Part shown: one piece after another, positions 62,952-64,000 of the stretch
How the letters are laid out: each line of letters starts with the position of its first letter
How positions within the stretch are numbered: position 1 is the first letter of the stretch
NCBI RefSeq assembly: GCF_000189635.1
Contig: NW_002475959.1
Coordinates: 1-64,000 of the forward strand
From: Tetrahymena thermophila SB210
Lineage: Eukaryota; Ciliophora; Oligohymenophorea; Hymenostomatida; Tetrahymenidae
Reading direction: 5' to 3'
DNA length: 64,000 bases
Program-made: the position numbers and the translations under genes
The notes under the pieces: model-generated
The model's input: only the letters and a program-made list of their open reading frames with translations
Database searches by the model: none
Told to the model about the DNA's origin: nothing

Positions 62952-64000
62952 ATGAAAAAAAGTAGCAAATTAGTCTTATCAGGTTTAGCAGGAGCTGCAT
63001 TATTATCAGCTGCTGCTTTATATTTCTATCAGAAACGCTAAAATACCAAAAATATCTTTTAAAAACTTTAAAAAGCTGTGTTTATAAATGATAAAAGATC
63101 ACTATTTTAAGTAAAAAAGAAAATAGATTAATGTTTCAACTTTTATTTAGTGAGATATATACTTAAAAATGATCAAGAGTAAATTGATTCAAGTGAATTA
63201 AGTAAAAGATTCTGTCAAAATGTTATATAAAGTGGATAATATTTCTATGAGTGCTTAGATTGTTCAAAAATCACCAAAAATTGCACTTATGATTAGTAAG
63301 AAATTGAGAGTAAATCATAATATTCTCATAGAATATGCGAAGATTGCTTTGAACATGAAAAGCATATTGGACATAAGTATAAATTTATTCAATAGATCTC
63401 TGGTTAACATTTATGCGATTGTGGTTTTTCTTATTTCTTTAATTAAGAGAGTTTTTGTAAGTCTCATGTAGGGTTTAAAGATATTAAATAAAAGTATTTA
63501 TTTAATAACAATTAAGAAATTGAAAGTAGAACAATCAAATATTTTAAAGAATTATTTAATGTTTTAATTGATGGATAATTAAAATTGATAAAGAAAAAGT
63601 TTAATTATAATAAGGCTTGTCGATATCACTCTTCTTTGCTTTTAGATTCGAGTCTTTTTAGTAATTATAATTTATTGATGGAATTAATTTTAAATTAAAT
63701 TAATGAAGTAATTGATCTTTAAAATTATTTAATATTTGCCATTGCTTAAATTTTTAAAGAAAACTCAGATTTATAATTTGAAAATTAAATATAATTTGTA
63801 TTTTTTGATGAAGAGATAACTATTAATCAGAATATTTTTGAATGGATTCTATTATTTTAAACTTCTCTCAACTATTAAAATTAAATTTTATTAAATAAGC
63901 TTCTATTGACAATTAGCTAAGCTGACGAAACTTTTTTAGAATTTATTTCTTAAAAATTTATGAGGTTTATTTATTGTTCTGTGATAAAAGAAAGTAATTA
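62952..64000 (+). CDS. UBR-box zinc-finger protein with N-terminal membrane anchor (partial)
   Basis: Open from ATG 62952 to the window end without TGA, so at least 349 residues with the 3' end missing. It opens with a hydrophobic segment, LVLSGLAGAALLSAAALYFY (residues 7-26), followed by basic residues, which looks like a signal anchor. A Cys/His-rich domain around residues 90-180 follows: FYECLDCSKITKNCTY, ICEDCFEHEKHIGHKYKF, GQHLCDCGFSYFF and SFCKSHVG. The order C..C..C..CxxCF..H..GH..CDCG..C..H is that of the UBR box of N-recognin ubiquitin ligases. The rest is helical and Leu/Asn/Gln-rich with no RING in view. A membrane-anchored UBR protein is unusual; whether it is a ligase depends on the missing C-terminus. 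Confidence 0.85.

Noticed and set aside
1..64000. CRISPR arrays, prokaryotic operons, ribosome binding sites and riboswitches
   Set aside because: The code usage, introns and telomere show a ciliate macronuclear chromosome; no spaced direct-repeat array or bacterial signal was seen.

Overview
The window starts with C4A2 telomeric repeats (CCCCAA). It is very AT-rich, and its long reading frames stay open only if TAA and TAG are read as glutamine with TGA as the sole stop. Introns are short, AT-rich and GT..AG. Together these features point to one end of a macronuclear chromosome of Tetrahymena thermophila or a close relative. All gene models below use that code (translation table 6). Exon joins were worked out by hand from reading frame and splice signals. 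Where the joined exons sum to a multiple of three and the protein reads through known motifs, I say so.

Layout. The first gene (599-6608, +) is a 5'-3' exoribonuclease of the XRN1 type. From 7161 to 25710 two very large tandem paralogues on the minus strand encode secreted or surface membrane proteins. Each has a signal peptide, an N-terminal beta-propeller-like part, a long parallel beta-helix region, a Cys-rich GCC2/GCC3-like segment, several membrane helices and a short tail. A third copy is broken in two (26320-27664 and 30585-31397), and a plus-strand gene of another family sits in the gap. That second family has three close copies (28021, 31778, 35369) and one distant relative (38553), all proteins with two membrane segments and a long cytoplasmic tail.

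From 41 kb on the content is mostly single-copy and conserved: a C9orf85-type zinc-ribbon protein, the spliceosomal factor IK/RED, guanine deaminase, a winged-helix E2F/DP-like locus directly followed by an FHA-domain protein, a membrane hybrid histidine kinase with PAS and receiver domains, a mitochondrial carrier, and the start of a UBR-box protein that runs off the window end.

There is no operon logic here. Neighbours appear functionally unrelated apart from the paralogue arrays. The telomere-side 40 kb is the accessory part, with tandem duplication, apparent gene conversion, gene breakage and local repeats. The 41-64 kb part is housekeeping, with two long gene-poor stretches (47.2-50.3 kb and 58.8-61.4 kb). 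The items most worth a second look are the homogenised block shared by the two giant genes, the nested broken third copy with a hairpin-rich stretch inside the gap, a duplicated element near 48 kb with a compensating hairpin change, and a TGA-interrupted frame near 59.3 kb.
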